Positions 11,277-23,999 of a DNA stretch of 64,000 nt are shown here, in pieces. The notes beneath the pieces are model-generated. The model was not told the origin of the DNA, made no database searches, and saw nothing but the letters and a program-made list of their open reading frames with translations. Each line of letters begins with the position of its first letter. The stretch's first letter is position 1. The translations under genes and the position numbers were made by a program. Source of the stretch: Microvelia longipes (lineage: Eukaryota > Arthropoda > Insecta > Hemiptera > Veliidae); contig JACMZG010001908.1 of assembly GCA_018340805.1 (NCBI GenBank), forward strand, positions 41,250,803-41,314,802, written 5' to 3'.

Positions 11277-13400
11277 ACATTATTATTAACAATAAAAAGT
11301 AAATACTTTTGAAATTAGGAACCCAGGTGGTATTGACCCCCTCCCCCCTTAATCCACTCCAACCCCCTAAAACGGATTAAAATTGTGCGGAAGTTACATA
11401 GACTAGACTAGAAAATAAAATAAGAAAAAAGATTAATTGTGAATGCTTATATGGCTGTAGACTCTTGACAAATTACTTCGACTCAAATCCTAAAATCTCG
11501 ACAGAATAACAATAAAAGAATATCACAAGTAAAATTAAAGAACAAAGAAACACCTTTTCAAATCAAGATAAAGCAAAATAAAGACTTATAAAACTAAGAT
11601 ATCAGATTAACATTTAAATAATATACTGGAGATGCCTTTAACGTGCAGGGTACCGACTGGGAAACAGAGTATTTGGTTCATTCATGAATTCATCCTTCAT
11701 CTTAGATTACATTATGTTTCTGTGATCATGAGATTCATTGTAGAAATTATCAAGATTTGAGTCAGAAGGATGTAAGAAAATGAAAACCAAGAGGATAAAC
11801 TAAAGGATATGGGAAGAAGAAAAATCAAAGAAACCCTCAACTTACCTAAACTTCCTTTTTTATCACAAAATTAGGTCACATATTATTCTTGAAGAAAAAT
11901 AGTAAAAAAAAAGAAAATCGTAAAAAAGGATCATAATAAAATATAAAAATTCACACAGGACTTCATTAGAGGGATATTATTTTCATTTATTAGTCTACTT
12001 TTCTCACGCCCACCTCATTTTGTATATTATTTTGTAATTTAATAATAATTAATATTATTTTGTATATTATTTGATAGACAAGTTTCAGATTAGTGATCCA
12101 GATTAGACGAAATGTAGATATTTAATGAACATCTAGTTATTAATTTTTATTATTTTTGTGTTTCATTAATTATATTAATGAAGGAGATTATTTGGCATCA
12201 TGAGAAATTTTTGTATAGGTCATATTTTGGATATTTTTTTTATCTTTCCGAAACGATTTGTGGCAGCATTCCTACCCCCTAATTAGGACCTATTTTTTAC
12301 TCAGAGATTGATTGATATAAATATTTAAAGAATACTGCTTATTGTGACACTGTTTTAAAAACTCGATAGAAAAACGTAATACTATTATACTACTCCAGTA
12401 TAATAGTAATAATAAAATAGTATAATAGAAACAAACAAATCCTGTAAAAATACTAAAACTAAAATTATAAATATAGAAAATGATTTAAAAAACTATTATT
12501 TGACCAAATGTAGTAATCATTGAGTATTCTAATAGAATTTTGGATAAAAATATAAACAAACAATTTATTTTAATTTAGTATGAATATATTTTCTCAATTT
12601 CCGGTTGTCAAGAGTTTATCTGCAGGTCATAATATTTCATCAATTCAGAATTAACTTGATAACTATTATTGTAAACTGTAAAATCCTAACTAATGTTGAT
12701 GTAGTTAGTCGTATCAAAAATATTATTAGTCTTAGACGTGGGGGATCAAATCGTAAAGATAAAAAAAGAAACATTAATTTTTTTTCATAAATTATCATCT
12801 AGACAAAATAAATATAAAATCAGTCAATTATCTACACAATTTTTAGCGTATTCCCAAAATAAACACATGATATTTAAAGTTAGCATCCAGTATAGTATCA
12901 GTGGCATATGCCATAAGTGCCAGCGAGTCAAGTGTTCGCTGGAACGCTTGACTTAAACATATTCAGCATGAAACTCGAGCTTAAATCGAGCTTTTGCAAG
13001 TGACCGTCTGTAGCCCTGAGCTTAACCCCTACTATTAACAAGAAACTAACTAATCAGTCGCAAGTTGGCATAGCCAGCCCTTGTAGCTAATAAGATTTGT
13101 AGCGGCTACTTTAAAATATGCTAAATGGTTTAACCACACCTCAATAAACGAATGCATTAAAAAAGGTTCTTCCAATGACAATCAAAGATGAATTTACAAG
13201 AGACATAAAAATTACATTTACGAGTTAATCGTAAAGAAAGAATACAATTATTTCAATAAAAATATTTTCCTATATGGAACTTTTACATAGATTTTAAGGG
13301 AATTGCCCTTATGAAGTGATAAGTTAAGACACGAGTTCATAACTGGTAGCAAGATAGTGAGAATATTAGAGATGAGATAGTGGTACAAAGGTATGAGTTG
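11277..13400. other. A+T-rich non-coding, no gene supported
   Basis: A less A+T-rich patch at about 12900-13110 contains short inverted phrases such as CAGCGAGTCAAGTG...CACTTGACT-like and CTCGAGCTTAAATCGAG. It shows no open frame with exon borders. A decayed repeat is the best guess. Confidence 0.4.
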
Positions 13401-13760
13401 TTGACACTATATAATTGTGCGAGAGACACCTAGGAAATGTAACAAGCAAAATGCAATGCTATATCTGGGAACTGTTTCATCATTCGACATTCGTCATCAT
13501 TGATGGCTTGACATAATGTCATGTCCCACTCTGGTTCGTTACGTCTAACTCATCAGGGGGCCGACAGAGCCTGAAGTCACTTCGGCCATTTATTAAAATT
13601 TAATTGAAGGTCATAGTGAGTTCAGGCTCTGTCGGCACCTTGATGGAAAATGACATTAAGTCGAGCCATCAATGATGTCGAATGATAGAACAGTTACCAG
13701 ATGCATGAGATTGCATTTGGCATGTTGTGTCAACTATTCATGTTTTGCAAAACTCGGTAA
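13401..13760. mobile_element. Foldback element, copy 2
   Basis: This is the same family as the copy at 1.3-1.7 kb. The left arm begins TTGACACTATATAATTGTGC, then GAGAGACACCTAGGAAATGT, matching the reverse complement of copy 1's right end. The inner arms CCGACAGAGCCTGAA and TTCAGGCTCTGTCGG frame a centre not shared with copy 1 (CACTTCGGCCATTTATTAAA). The right arm is more diverged. No coding sequence is present, and it is therefore probably mobilised in trans. Confidence 0.8.
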
Positions 13761-15096
13761 CATCAAATGATATGATGTATGAGTTTTTGTTACGCAGCTA
13801 ACAACTTAATTAACTTTAAAAATATTTTTCATGGCAAGGTAAGACATCTGTTGATTCCTATAAGACTTATGAAATATAGGAAATATAACTTCAATAAGAA
13901 CTTTTGCACACCATCTCGATTATTCACTATAAGTACTCGATAATCAGTTCGATCAGGTCAATTATGCATTATTTAAATCGAATTATTTTAATAATTTTAT
14001 TGCATACGAAATATTTATTACGAGATCCAAACTTCTTATTTACCTCATCTTTTAATTAGGTTATTAGTTTATCTATTTTAAAATATTTTTAATTTAACTT
14101 TAAATTAAAAGTGAATCTTGTTCGGACTGGATTCATTTTGTATTCAAAAAACGAAAACTGTTTAAATAAAAGTTGATGATTAAAAAAGATAAAAATTACA
14201 ATAACAGGGAAAAACCTTTGAAGAGAATTGAAATAGAAAATTAAATAAAGAAACAAACAAACCATTCTCATTTACAGTAAATTATTAGCAAACAACTTAG
14301 TTTAGATTATTTAATATTTTTAGAACGAATCTAAATTGAAATATGAACACAAATATGGTTATAACACTTTAATTTGTTTACTAACAAAAAAAATATATTA
14401 AGTCAGTATACGTTTTAATTATCTGGTAACAAACATATGCGGACAGTATTAATATCCTTATTACGTATACTAACACATGAAATTTATGGATTTAAAGAAG
14501 CAGTTTTCATTTTGTCCATCGTGATTTTTCTAGGGGTTCTGCCATAGAGATATGTAATAGTGGGGGCTTAGTTTATCTCACTACATTGAGAGGCCTGAAA
14601 CATCTTTTATGGGCTCTTAAGTGCTTTGTGTAACCTCATTGAAACCTCCTTGAAGAGTGAGTTAGGGTTGTAATAAATTAAATGATTTCGGCTTCTCGCA
14701 CATTGCTGTGAAATATAAGACAACTAATTAATTGAAAAGATATTTCAAGTAAGTTACTAAATAGGTAAAGTCGTTCATCCAAAATCATACATTCCACAGT
14801 AAAAGCGAAATATCACGTCGAATTCATCCGTAACATAGAATTTTGTCTTAAAGAAATCTGATCTCTTCAGATGTTTTTTAAAAATAATTTGTTTAATAAA
14901 AAATAAATTTTTAATGAAGACTTCAGTCCTTTTTGTATTAAAATTAATTGAAAATGAATTCACGAAGAGCTGTCGCCCAGGGATCCTGAGCTTCTTCAGT
15001 TCTTTAAATGACAAAATGAGAAAGTTTGAAAATTAATAAAATTTTGAATGTTTTTTATGTCACGTGTTTTAACATTAAAATAAATTTTAGTGTTTT
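13761..15096. other. A+T-rich non-coding, no feature supported
   Basis: Two chance open frames occur on the minus strand (14089-14271 and 14775-15014), without recognisable domains or splice context. Confidence 0.4.
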
Positions 15097-15865
15097 TTTA
15101 CATTTCCTCATTTATACCATAGTTATATAGGAAAAGTATAGTGTTTGCAAAAAAAACCGAAACCGAGATGACTCCCCTCGAAATTATCCATTTCGAGGGG
15201 TTTATATATAAGACTTCCTGAGCAGTTTTCACAATGTTGTCAGACTATGTGAGTGGGTATATGTGTGTGGGTATGGGTATATATGTGTGTGTGTGTTTGT
15301 GTGTCTGTTATCATCGTAGCTTCCAGAGTAACAAAAATTAGTCTATAGGTGTAGTTGTTCTATTGGGAAAATAGCACAATCGTTTTATATGACGTAATTT
15401 ACCTAAAACACAGCAATCAATTTGATATTTAGCACACATGTGTGAGACTAACATATGTGACGAGTTTCATCACATTATCAGCATTAGATCAATATTAATC
15501 AAATGACTGTGTACGTTTAAAAAAAATGTAAAAATCGGGAAAAATCCGAGTTGAAATTTGGTACAAGTGTAAACCTTTACGTATTAAATAAATACACCAA
15601 GTTTGGTTTCAATACGACAAGTATATCCATGATTTTGTTGGATCATAAAAGTTGAGCAGCATTGAGTGTGGTCAGTGACTGGATGGTTGAACGCTTTGAG
15701 TGAAACGGCTATATTTACTATCTGAGGACAAGCGAAGCGTGTCCCAAGAGGTGTTGCAGTATAAATTTAACATGTATATTCTGTATACATGGAATCAGGT
15801 GGAGTAAGCGTTGCGAACCCGATGCGATGAAGTAAAGTTCCTAGGTACCCCGTACCCGATTCTTT
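15097..15865 (+). repeat. Dispersed repeat family R1, longest copy
   Basis: Landmarks in order: TTTACATTTCCTCATTTATA; ATAGGAAAAGTATAGTGTTTGC; CCGAAACCGAGATG; a perfect hairpin (CCCCTCGAAA 15174-15183, TTTCGAGGGG 15191-15200); a CCTGAGCAGTTTTCACAA-like segment; GTGTCTGTTATCATCGTAGC; GACTAACATATGTGACGAGT; and CCCCGTACCCGATTC at the right. The first part recurs at 54.2, 55.6 and 63.5 kb (same strand) and 22.5, 27.0-28.1 and 54.5 kb (opposite strand). The second part recurs at 57.43-57.67 kb. The right end (15790-15865, reversed) matches short fragments at 33.1, 43.4, 50.9 and 58.9 kb. No protein frame is conserved. The class of element is unknown to me. Confidence 0.75.
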
Positions 15866-18658
15866 TTAAATACTAACATAAATTTCAAGCTGATTTTAAG
15901 GAAAGTATTTTATCAGCAACGAATTATATTTAAATACAAAACAAAACTAATAAATGACAATTACCTGTAACGAAAATAAAAATTTAGATAGAACATTAAA
16001 TAATCAATAAATTGATAACTTTATCAAACCGTTTACACTTGATTTATACTTGTTATTACAGGTATTTCAAGTGTCAGCAACCTATACTTATGCATGTAAG
16101 AAAATACAATTCATAGAAATTAAATATGTTGTATACATTTTAAACCCGACTTAATTGTTTATTGCACTTTTTTTAATCAATTTTTCAGTAAAGTGTTCGC
16201 TTTAAAGAGTTATTATGTAAAACACCATTAAAAGGTTAAAATCACCAAATTATCCATGCCATTCTTAATCGCAGATTAAATAGATTACAATGTCTTAGGA
16301 ATTAAATAATAATAATCATCCTGTCTATGAATTGCTATCCATCATAGAATGGATGGATGGCTTTACTTATAAAACTTACTGAGCTACTAGAACTAAATTT
16401 AGTGTTTAAATTAATCATTATTATTGATGTATCACTCAATAAAGAAATAATAAATAATTAAAATTTTTTTAAGTTTTTAACTATAGTTTAGCATTTATCC
16501 ATAAAGTTTTAAATTTATCCATTTTACCTTAACAATATTTGATCTATTAGTACAACACATTTATTACTAAAACTGTAGCTTAAATAGTAAAAAAAAATTA
16601 AAATCCAGATCAAATTTATAACCATTAAGTAAGAGAAAAAAATTAAAAGATAAAATAAAAGACACCGTGTTTAAGAAATGAAATAGAACGAACATTTAAG
16701 TAAAATTATTGGTGAAATGCATTTCTTTACTTAAATCTCTGAAAATTTTTTACATTTATTTACATTAAATCTGGCAATGTACCAATAATCTAATTAATGA
16801 TCCTACAAGTCATATACAGAGATAAAATATTATTTATTGCTTAACAATTCTTAAGGAATGTAAAAACAGCAAATAAAATTGAAGATGGAACAGAGGACAG
16901 GACAGAAGATGAGACCCTGCGGGACTCCTCGGCTATTAACACGAGACTAGACTTCTTATTTGTCAGTAACAACTACCTGTTTTTTATATTAACATTTCAT
17001 ACTGCTTTGCAAATTTTACTTAACATTTGATGTTTATTGAAAACATCAACAAATGAGTACTACAATTTATGTCTGAGTATTTTTATGCGCGTTCGAAAAA
17101 CATTCTTCTTCAGAAATTATAAAAAGTTTTTTTCAACTTCTTATTCTCTCTCTATTTGACGTAGAGACGAATTCCGTTTTTGATCCAGATGATCAGTATT
17201 CGTTTTCTGAGTTACTTATTGTTTTGAAACTCAAAATACAGTTCTTGTAATTCTATTGGAAGAATTTGGTGTTATTAAAACCAGAGCTGATGAAGGAGAA
17301 AAATCAAGATTTCGAACAGTAAAAAAGGTTACGTACAAACTAACTTACTCCTTTGATAAACAAAAAAGATAAAAAAAGATATAAGTAACAAATGCAATGC
17401 ATTATAGAAAATTCAAAAATGGAGATTGTAGAAGCAACAGTTTTTCTATTGTCAGCTTTACATTTTTATTTTATTTATATACTAGGTTCATAAATTAAAA
17501 ATCTGGATGAATTTCACACAAAATTATAAGACTAGATAAATACGAGTATCTTACTGTAAACATAATAAGTTAATAACCATAATATTTATAACATTTTAAA
17601 CCAATTTTATATTAATATAGGCGTACCATCACCATGACGATTTAACTGAAATTATTATTAAAATGCAATTAATGTTCAAAGTTCCAACCATAAAAGTTTT
17701 ACAACATAAATCTAACCATAACATATTTATTATAAGGAGAAATTAATGATTTTATATTTATTACTTTAATTATTTAGTTAATATCTTTTTAACACAAAGA
17801 TATGAAATTTTAAGAATAGAAAACTCAAAAAATATTAACGGATTCAAGTTTATGACAAAAAAAATAATATAAAATAATTGAATTTTTCCCCTTTTTTTAT
17901 ACAATTCTTCGATTAAAAAGACTTTAATAGGTTTTTTTAAAAAGACTTTTTTTATTTTTATCATCAATTTTAAGATTTTCTCGGTTTATTAATTATTTTA
18001 ATAGCTTTTATTGGCGTATCTCAACGTCTTTACTTCTTTATGATTTATCGACACGATTTTATTTTTGTCTTCTTTATAAAATAAATGTTCATGATACTCA
18101 AGTTTACAATTATATTAAATAGTTAATAATGTAAATTCATGTATAACTGGTACAAGAAAACTACTTCAGGTTTGGTATTATTTCATCGACGCAAACAGTC
18201 CAAGATATTTCTTCGTTTCTTATTATAAAGAAACGTAAGATTTTCGCATATTGAACACTCATATTTTATTGTAAAATAAAACAAGTTGCAAGTATGGAAG
18301 TAACCTACTCTCTTCAATTTTACATAAAAAACACGGAAAACGGTCTTCCGTAATTCCAAATGGTCGCCATTTTTAAACGCCGTAATGGATTTTCCTAAAA
18401 TGTAATCATCAATCATCATCATGTAATCTTTTAAAAAGTTATATCTAATTCGGTACAACTATTTGACCTTTACTGGTGTTTACCAGAAATGTACGATCCT
18501 ACACTCCTGCTTTAGGAATCAGTAGGTAGTGAAACGAGGGTATAATTGGAAAATATGAAACATTTTTTTAAGAAGAAAGAAAAGATACATTTTTAATAGA
18601 ATAGTGCCAACTTTAAATAGATATTATATACTTTAAGTAGATATTATTAGAAACTAAC
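15866..18658 (-). other. Intron downstream of the LIM exon (at least this stretch)
   Basis: From the donor at 18658 (GTTAGT on the minus strand) towards lower coordinates this is presumed intron. I looked for the second LIM domain (C-x2-C...H-x2-C...C-x2-C spacing on the minus strand) and found none. An open frame at 18183-18458 has no recognisable motif. The intron probably continues to or past the left edge of the window. Confidence 0.5.
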
Positions 18659-18661
18659 CTG
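18653..18661 (-). promoter_or_regulatory. Splice donor of the LIM exon
   Basis: The minus strand reads CAG|GTTAGT, close to the metazoan consensus, directly after the conserved DYYR codons. The open frame ends shortly beyond it. Confidence 0.85.
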
Positions 18662-19023
18662 TAATAATCCTTTTTGCAGAAGATGGATCCATCGCGAGCG
18701 AAACAAGTAACTTCTCGATCAAGCGGCGCCCGACACTGAGAACATTGCAAGCACGATGCATGCCACTGCCTGTCAACAGCGAACAGGTAAAACCTGTCGG
18801 TAATAGGGGATTTACAGCCCGCGCATACGACAGGAGGTTTAGGACTGGGACATGGTTCTTCCTTGCAACACGGCACCGTAGAGCAGCACGTCACTGTGGT
18901 TCCGTTGTTACCGACAGGTGTCGTAGTAGACGAACTGCTTGACGATGATGAATCATGACAAGGCAAATTAGGACTGAGATCACGTGACGGATCATAACCC
19001 AGCCTCTCATCCTGGTGATGCTG
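18659..19023 (-). CDS. ap: Internal exon of an apterous-like LIM-homeodomain gene (first LIM domain)
   Basis: The exon encodes about 121 residues: a Gln/His/Asp-rich start, a serine run (eight Ser, three Thr), a Cys/Pro-rich linker, then a full LIM zinc-binding domain. Exon-numbered ligands are C67, C70, H88, C91, C94, C97, C116 and D119, spaced C-x2-C-x17-H-x2-C-x2-C-x2-C-x18-C-x2-D. The segments DRFYL, DRQWHASCLQC and CFARDGSIFCKKDYY are characteristic of Apterous/Lhx2/Lhx9 rather than Islet or Lhx3. Family members bind DNA through a homeodomain and the cofactor Chip/Ldb through their LIM domains; in flies Apterous specifies dorsal wing fate and some neurons and muscles. The acceptor is TTTTTTGTTACAG and the donor AG|GTTAGT, giving phase 0 in and phase 2 out. 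The serine run uses mixed codons, so it is not a fresh microsatellite. The second LIM, homeobox and start exons lie outside the window or are unrecognised. Orthology to ap versus a paralogue (apA/apB) is not resolved. Confidence 0.9.
18667..18825 (-). other. LIM zinc-finger domain 1 (coding sub-feature)
   Basis: This covers the eight zinc ligands from the first Cys of the C-A-G-C pair to the Asp of KKD. All ligands of both zinc modules are present in one exon, so the domain is intact. Confidence 0.92.
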
Positions 19024-19042
19024 CTGTAACAAAAAAGGAAAC
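19019..19042 (-). promoter_or_regulatory. Tandem (NAGNAG) splice acceptor
   Basis: On the minus strand a pyrimidine-rich run is followed by TTACAGCAGCATCAC. Two successive AGs allow the exon to start at 19023 or 19020. Use of the second would drop one glutamine without changing frame. Confidence 0.7.
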
Positions 19043-20853
19043 AGAACTAGTGAGTCAAACATATAACATATATATTTTTAAATAATTTAATGTTAGAAAC
19101 CAAACAAAAATTTATAAAAAGAAGACAGCAGTCAAAGAGATTATAGTTGATATTCAACTACCGAGCTTTCTACCAGGGAACCAGGTCGTCATCGAGGTAA
19201 TTAGATTTATTAAAACATGTAATCAAACAAACATTAAAAACGACATGTTTGTCTTGTTAACGACATTAACAAATGATAAGATTTATTAAAGATAAAGTTA
19301 TAAACATTCTTCTCAAATATCTCATCAGTAAACGTCAAGTAATAAAACAGGAAACAAGGACGAGAACCTAAAAAGTTTTCATTGAGGAAGCCTAAACCTA
19401 CGAATAGTAGAGGAAGAGCATCGAGGTGACTTTAGATCATAGAATTTATTGTTCTCTTATGACTGGCAAGTCATAGTGTAAATTTATATTATAGATTAGA
19501 GAATACAGTCATAATTAATTAAGTTCTATTTATGGCCGGGAGGTCATATAATCTATTAGCACTATTCAAATATATATTGTGTAAATTGCCAAATTTCAAT
19601 AAAAAATATCAATAACCAAAATACACTTTGACTATCAAAGTCAGAGATTCACAATTGATAAATCTTTTATTTGATATTTTTTGCAACAAAACAACAAGAA
19701 AGCCGAGAACCCCCCAAAAAACTGACATTTTACACAATGAAATATTATTTTTAATCAAAAACACAAGAAAAAGGTTACAGAATCAGAAATAAAGAAAAAA
19801 TAACAAAGTTAAGTTATAACCCTAAAACCTATGAAGTACAAGCTATCTATCAAAACTATTTTGCAAGTTTTTTTGTATAACCAACCTTCTTTTAAGACAT
19901 TAGAAAAATCGGTAAATCCTCAAAACTAACTTTACAGTTATGTATACCTGAATTCCTTCAAATTTTAAACACATCTTTCTTGTTTTTGTTTAACTAATTT
20001 CTTTATATTATATAGATATATCATTTCAACTTGAACCACCTACTCAAACATAATTTTTAAAATTATTCATAAGTTAATAAATCAGATTTTTTTTTAAAAA
20101 AACTCTTTTTATATAAAAACCCAAAAAACATAAATTTCAAGCAAAGGATCCCGACTACGGCGCACGAACGCCGAATACCCACCACAAATATGTTGTGTTT
20201 AAAGCTTATTGGATTGCTAACACATTACAAGGAATTATGCCCCTTTGATGGCAATAACTAAACTTAATAAAATACTAAAAGCCCCTGTCTACAACTTGTT
20301 AACTTATTTGTATCTTTTTTAAATTTTTATCTTATTTATTAGTTATTTGTTTCTTTTATTTATTTCGTTTTTTCTAATTTTTAATATTTTTTGTTTCTAT
20401 TTCTCCTTTCCGTATGTTATTTTACTTCTTTTATTTATACTTCTCTAACATATTGAATTTCACTCTCCTCCTTCTTCATATTCCTAAGAAATATTTTATT
20501 CCTTTCTTATGCTCTTTTAAGTTGGTTCGTGTTTAACATGTACTTAATATTATTTATATTTTATCGCGTATTAATACCCATTTTTAAAATCTTTTTAGCG
20601 CCTTATTTCTTTATAATATAGTCTTTCTTCTTTTCAAGACCGTATGAATACCAACTTTTAAATAGTATTCAGTCCTAATTTTACCTAAAACCTATTCCAG
20701 TTGTTGACTTCCTACTTCACTAGTTACACTTTCCTTATTTATTTACAACTTATTACATATTTAGTGTTTTATGATTTAGTTTATATGAAATAGTAGTGTT
20801 AATGCTGCATAAAATAATGAATGAAGGTTACAAAGATATTCAATTAATTCATA
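19024..20853 (-). other. Intron upstream of the LIM exon, no other feature
   Basis: A+T-rich sequence with no exon-like stretch. From about 20330 to 20720 the plus strand is conspicuously pyrimidine-rich (T and C), of low complexity. Confidence 0.5.
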
Positions 20854-20879
20854 CCATATATATATATGTATGTAGTATA

Positions 20880-20938
<59 letters not shown>
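20854..20938. repeat. (TA)n microsatellite
   Basis: A TA run interrupted by TGTATGTAGTATAG near its left end. Confidence 0.97.
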
Positions 20939-20942
<4 letters not shown>

Positions 20943-20964
20943 CAAGAGGCCAATCGGATTTAAG

Positions 20965-20977
20965 CCCCCCCCCCCCC
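20965..20977. repeat. Poly-C run (13 C)
   Basis: Thirteen consecutive C within very A+T-rich DNA. Similar runs lie at 39.85 and 50.09 kb. Confidence 0.9.
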
Positions 20978-21623
20978 TTTATATACTACTTTTGCCATCG
21001 GAACGACCTCGAGCTTCATTTTCTTATAAAATTTCCCTACTATGAACACATGTTAGGAAATTTTATAATAACACGTATATTACAATTTGCAGTAGAACAG
21101 AGGTACATCAAACAATTTTGTTGAAAGATATGTCTATAATTAGAAGTTTGAATAGTCAATTGTTTCTTTGAATGAATGAGAGGCAATATTTTTGTTATAA
21201 TTCTATTGGCTGATTGGAGCAGTCCAATGACAATATTGTTTCAGAAAGAGTTTAGCCGTGACCATTATATACTTGACTAAACATTCCAATCTTCTTTTGT
21301 CTTTAAACAAAAGAAAGAATAAAAAAGAATCGTGCTAAAAGAACCTGTGTTGGCGAGGACCGGGTAGAGCAACGCCCTCTACCTTCCTCTCGCACTCAGA
21401 TGTACCTCAGAATTAAAGCAAACCACTTTAGGCGACAAAGGAATGACTTTTTAGTAAAAATTTACCAAAATGGTAGCGTGAATTATATGTTCAGTACTTA
21501 GCCTCTAACCTTAGGAAAACATAAAAAAATGATCAATTAAAAAAATGCTGGTCCAAAAGGAATAGAGCCTTTACTTGTTATCATATAGAATTCAAAGAAT
21601 GAGCGCTAGAGGAGTTCATCATA
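20978..21623. other. Non-coding, no feature supported
   Basis: Mixed composition, with a slightly G+C-richer patch at about 21340-21420. No open frame with exon borders or RNA structure was recognised. Confidence 0.4.
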
Positions 21624-22003
21624 ATCAGAGTAATGAAAAAAGTCTCTCCACTGATGTCAAAAAATTTTTATTTAAAATAAAATAGTTCTGATCTGATAAG
21701 AGAGCTAGCTAAAATAACGCCCCCTCTTCAATACGATAAGGTTAGTCTAATAACAGTCAACAGTAAGAAAAGACTCAAAACCTAGCTTCCTAACATCTCA
21801 TATGTTTTATGTTTTTTGTTTAATTTTTTATGTCATTTTATTATTTTAACTTAGTTCTAGATTTTTGTTTTTACCTTTTGTTTTTCTTTTATTTTATTTG
21901 TTTGTTAGGCACTGATGATGACCTTAGTTGATTGATAGCCGTTATGCTTTATTTTAAATAACAATTTTTGACATCAGTGGAGAGACTTTTTCATTACTCT
22001 GAT
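21624..22003. mobile_element. Foldback element, GTCTCTCCAC family, copy 1
   Basis: Terminal arms 21624-21675 and about 21952-22003 are near-perfect reverse complements, containing ATCAGAGTAATG and GTCTCTCCACTGATGTCAAA. Element length is about 380 bp with no coding frame. CACTGATGATGACC near the right arm (21911-21922) is the CTGATGA-T-GACC phrase that also occurs beside GTCTCTCCAC at 43.5 kb. No target-site duplication is evident. Confidence 0.8.
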
Positions 22004-22213
22004 GTTATCATATGTTATTTTAGCTCTGTTAATAAGTTGGTATTGTACCAATACCTACTCTGCTAATCATTTTGATTTTTAATTATGTAATATAACAACT
22101 AACTTACACTGAAGATAAATTAGATAAAAGACATTAGCTTTTTGCAAATTTCAAAAAAGAAAATTGACGGGGAACAGCGGGAGGTTTTTTTTAGAGACTC
22201 ACTGGTCAAGCAT

Positions 22214-22485
<272 letters not shown>

Positions 22486-22556
22486 TTTCGGATTTTTTTA
22501 GCAAACACAATACTTACTTACCAAAGGTAGGTATAAATGAGGAAAATGAAATGAAA
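22486..22556 (-). repeat. R1 dispersed repeat, 5'-end fragment (reverse)
   Basis: Contains CGGTTTCGGATTTTTTTAGC, AAACACAATACTTACTTACC and GGTATAAATGAGGAAAATG, the reverse complement of the left end of the R1 family at 15.1 and 55.6 kb. Confidence 0.75.
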
Positions 22557-23990
22557 CACAATTTTTTAGTTTCTTTTATGAATACACCCTAAATAATTAA
22601 ATTGTTTGGTTTTTCATTTTCTATGTAGACGATTCGAATGATATTTCTATAATTACAGTTAATAACACCAGTGAGTTTTTAAATAATAAATTTAAAAAAA
22701 AAAAAATTCATGTGAAAAATTTATTTTATTTTATTGAAATAGACACAGAAACTTGACCCTGAAAATAAGGATTTTAACTGTGGAAAAAGGATTACAATAA
22801 ATTTTTACCAACGAAATGTTAACAGAAACAGTTTGAAAAAAAATATTCCGTCAAATTGTTATAGTAAAAAGTTAGTGCATGATATGGAAATTGTTTAATA
22901 TGGAAATGTATAAGAAACTCTATTAAGTGTTCAAAGTGTTAGTATTATGAATGGTTTTACTACTTATAAATAAATGGCAAATTTCATGTAGATATACACA
23001 CAGACACATGTATAAGTAAAACACACGAACATACAGTTCAACACGAAAATCGATACATATAAAATTTCACTCATACTTATAAACTATTTGAAAAAACATG
23101 CACACTAACATCCACGTTTTCACAAACACACAAAATTTCCTGAGTTGGGCTAATATGCAGCGTTTTTTTTTTTTTAACAGTAATGTTCTTCACTCTATAA
23201 TTCCGTAAAATATTCCGCAGTGTTTTATAAATATTATGTATAAAAATATAGTTATTATGTTAGCAAAAAATGCTAAAATTATGTAAATTAATGAATATAT
23301 GGGAAAAAGTAATACGCCTTGATGTTGAGATTGATGTGAGTACGCTTGCAGTTTAAAACTTCTCGTGAAGACTCATTAAAACTTCCAAGAGCGCGCTTTT
23401 ATTCTTCTACTTATTTAAAATTTACAGTAGTATACATATTAGTATAGTATATCTTTGAGTTGTACTTCCATACATCATCTGTTGAAGATGAAACAGTATA
23501 ACTTATTTATACAAAATTGTATCATCAAATGTCCACTCCCCAGCATCTTTAGGGATCAGCAAAAAGTGGTGAGCGAGATTCATGTAGCGCTAGCAAAATA
23601 CAACGGAAGCAAAAAAGCAACTTCATTTTGGAAAACGTTGCAATATATTTATATAGAATTTTTAACTAATATTTTGACTTTAACGATCTCTAGATGCTGG
23701 AAAACTCTAAATGTATGTATTTATTGTGTGTGTCTGTAAAAGTTTTTACCTTTGCATATAGAACGTGCGGAACTCATATGCAAAGAGGTTTTGTGAGTTA
23801 AATGCCAACTGCAGCACAGCACGGCAGAAATCTTTTGACAGCACAGGAATCAAGATATCAAAGGTTAAAAGGCGGGCCGGAGATTGAGTTAATTTTAAAA
23901 ATGTAACTTGTTGAAACTTATTTATTTATTTTATAATGAGGCATGAGACAGATAATAGTGCATTATGTCACAAGACTGTGAAGGTTTTAC
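22557..23990. other. A+T-rich non-coding, no gene supported
   Basis: A 94-codon plus-strand frame at 23455-23739 has no recognisable domain. A short CA-rich stretch lies at about 22995-23130. The interval is otherwise featureless. Confidence 0.4.
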
Positions 23991-23999
23991 TGTGGTGAC

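Noticed and set aside
12738..12956. C-x2-C phrase (ICHKCQ) as a possible zinc-finger or LIM2 piece
   Set aside because: Wrong strand for the gene, and the remaining ligands with LIM spacing are absent.
18745..18942. Plus-strand frame opposite the LIM exon
   Set aside because: It is the antisense shadow of a conserved exon whose minus-strand frame encodes all LIM zinc ligands and has good splice sites.
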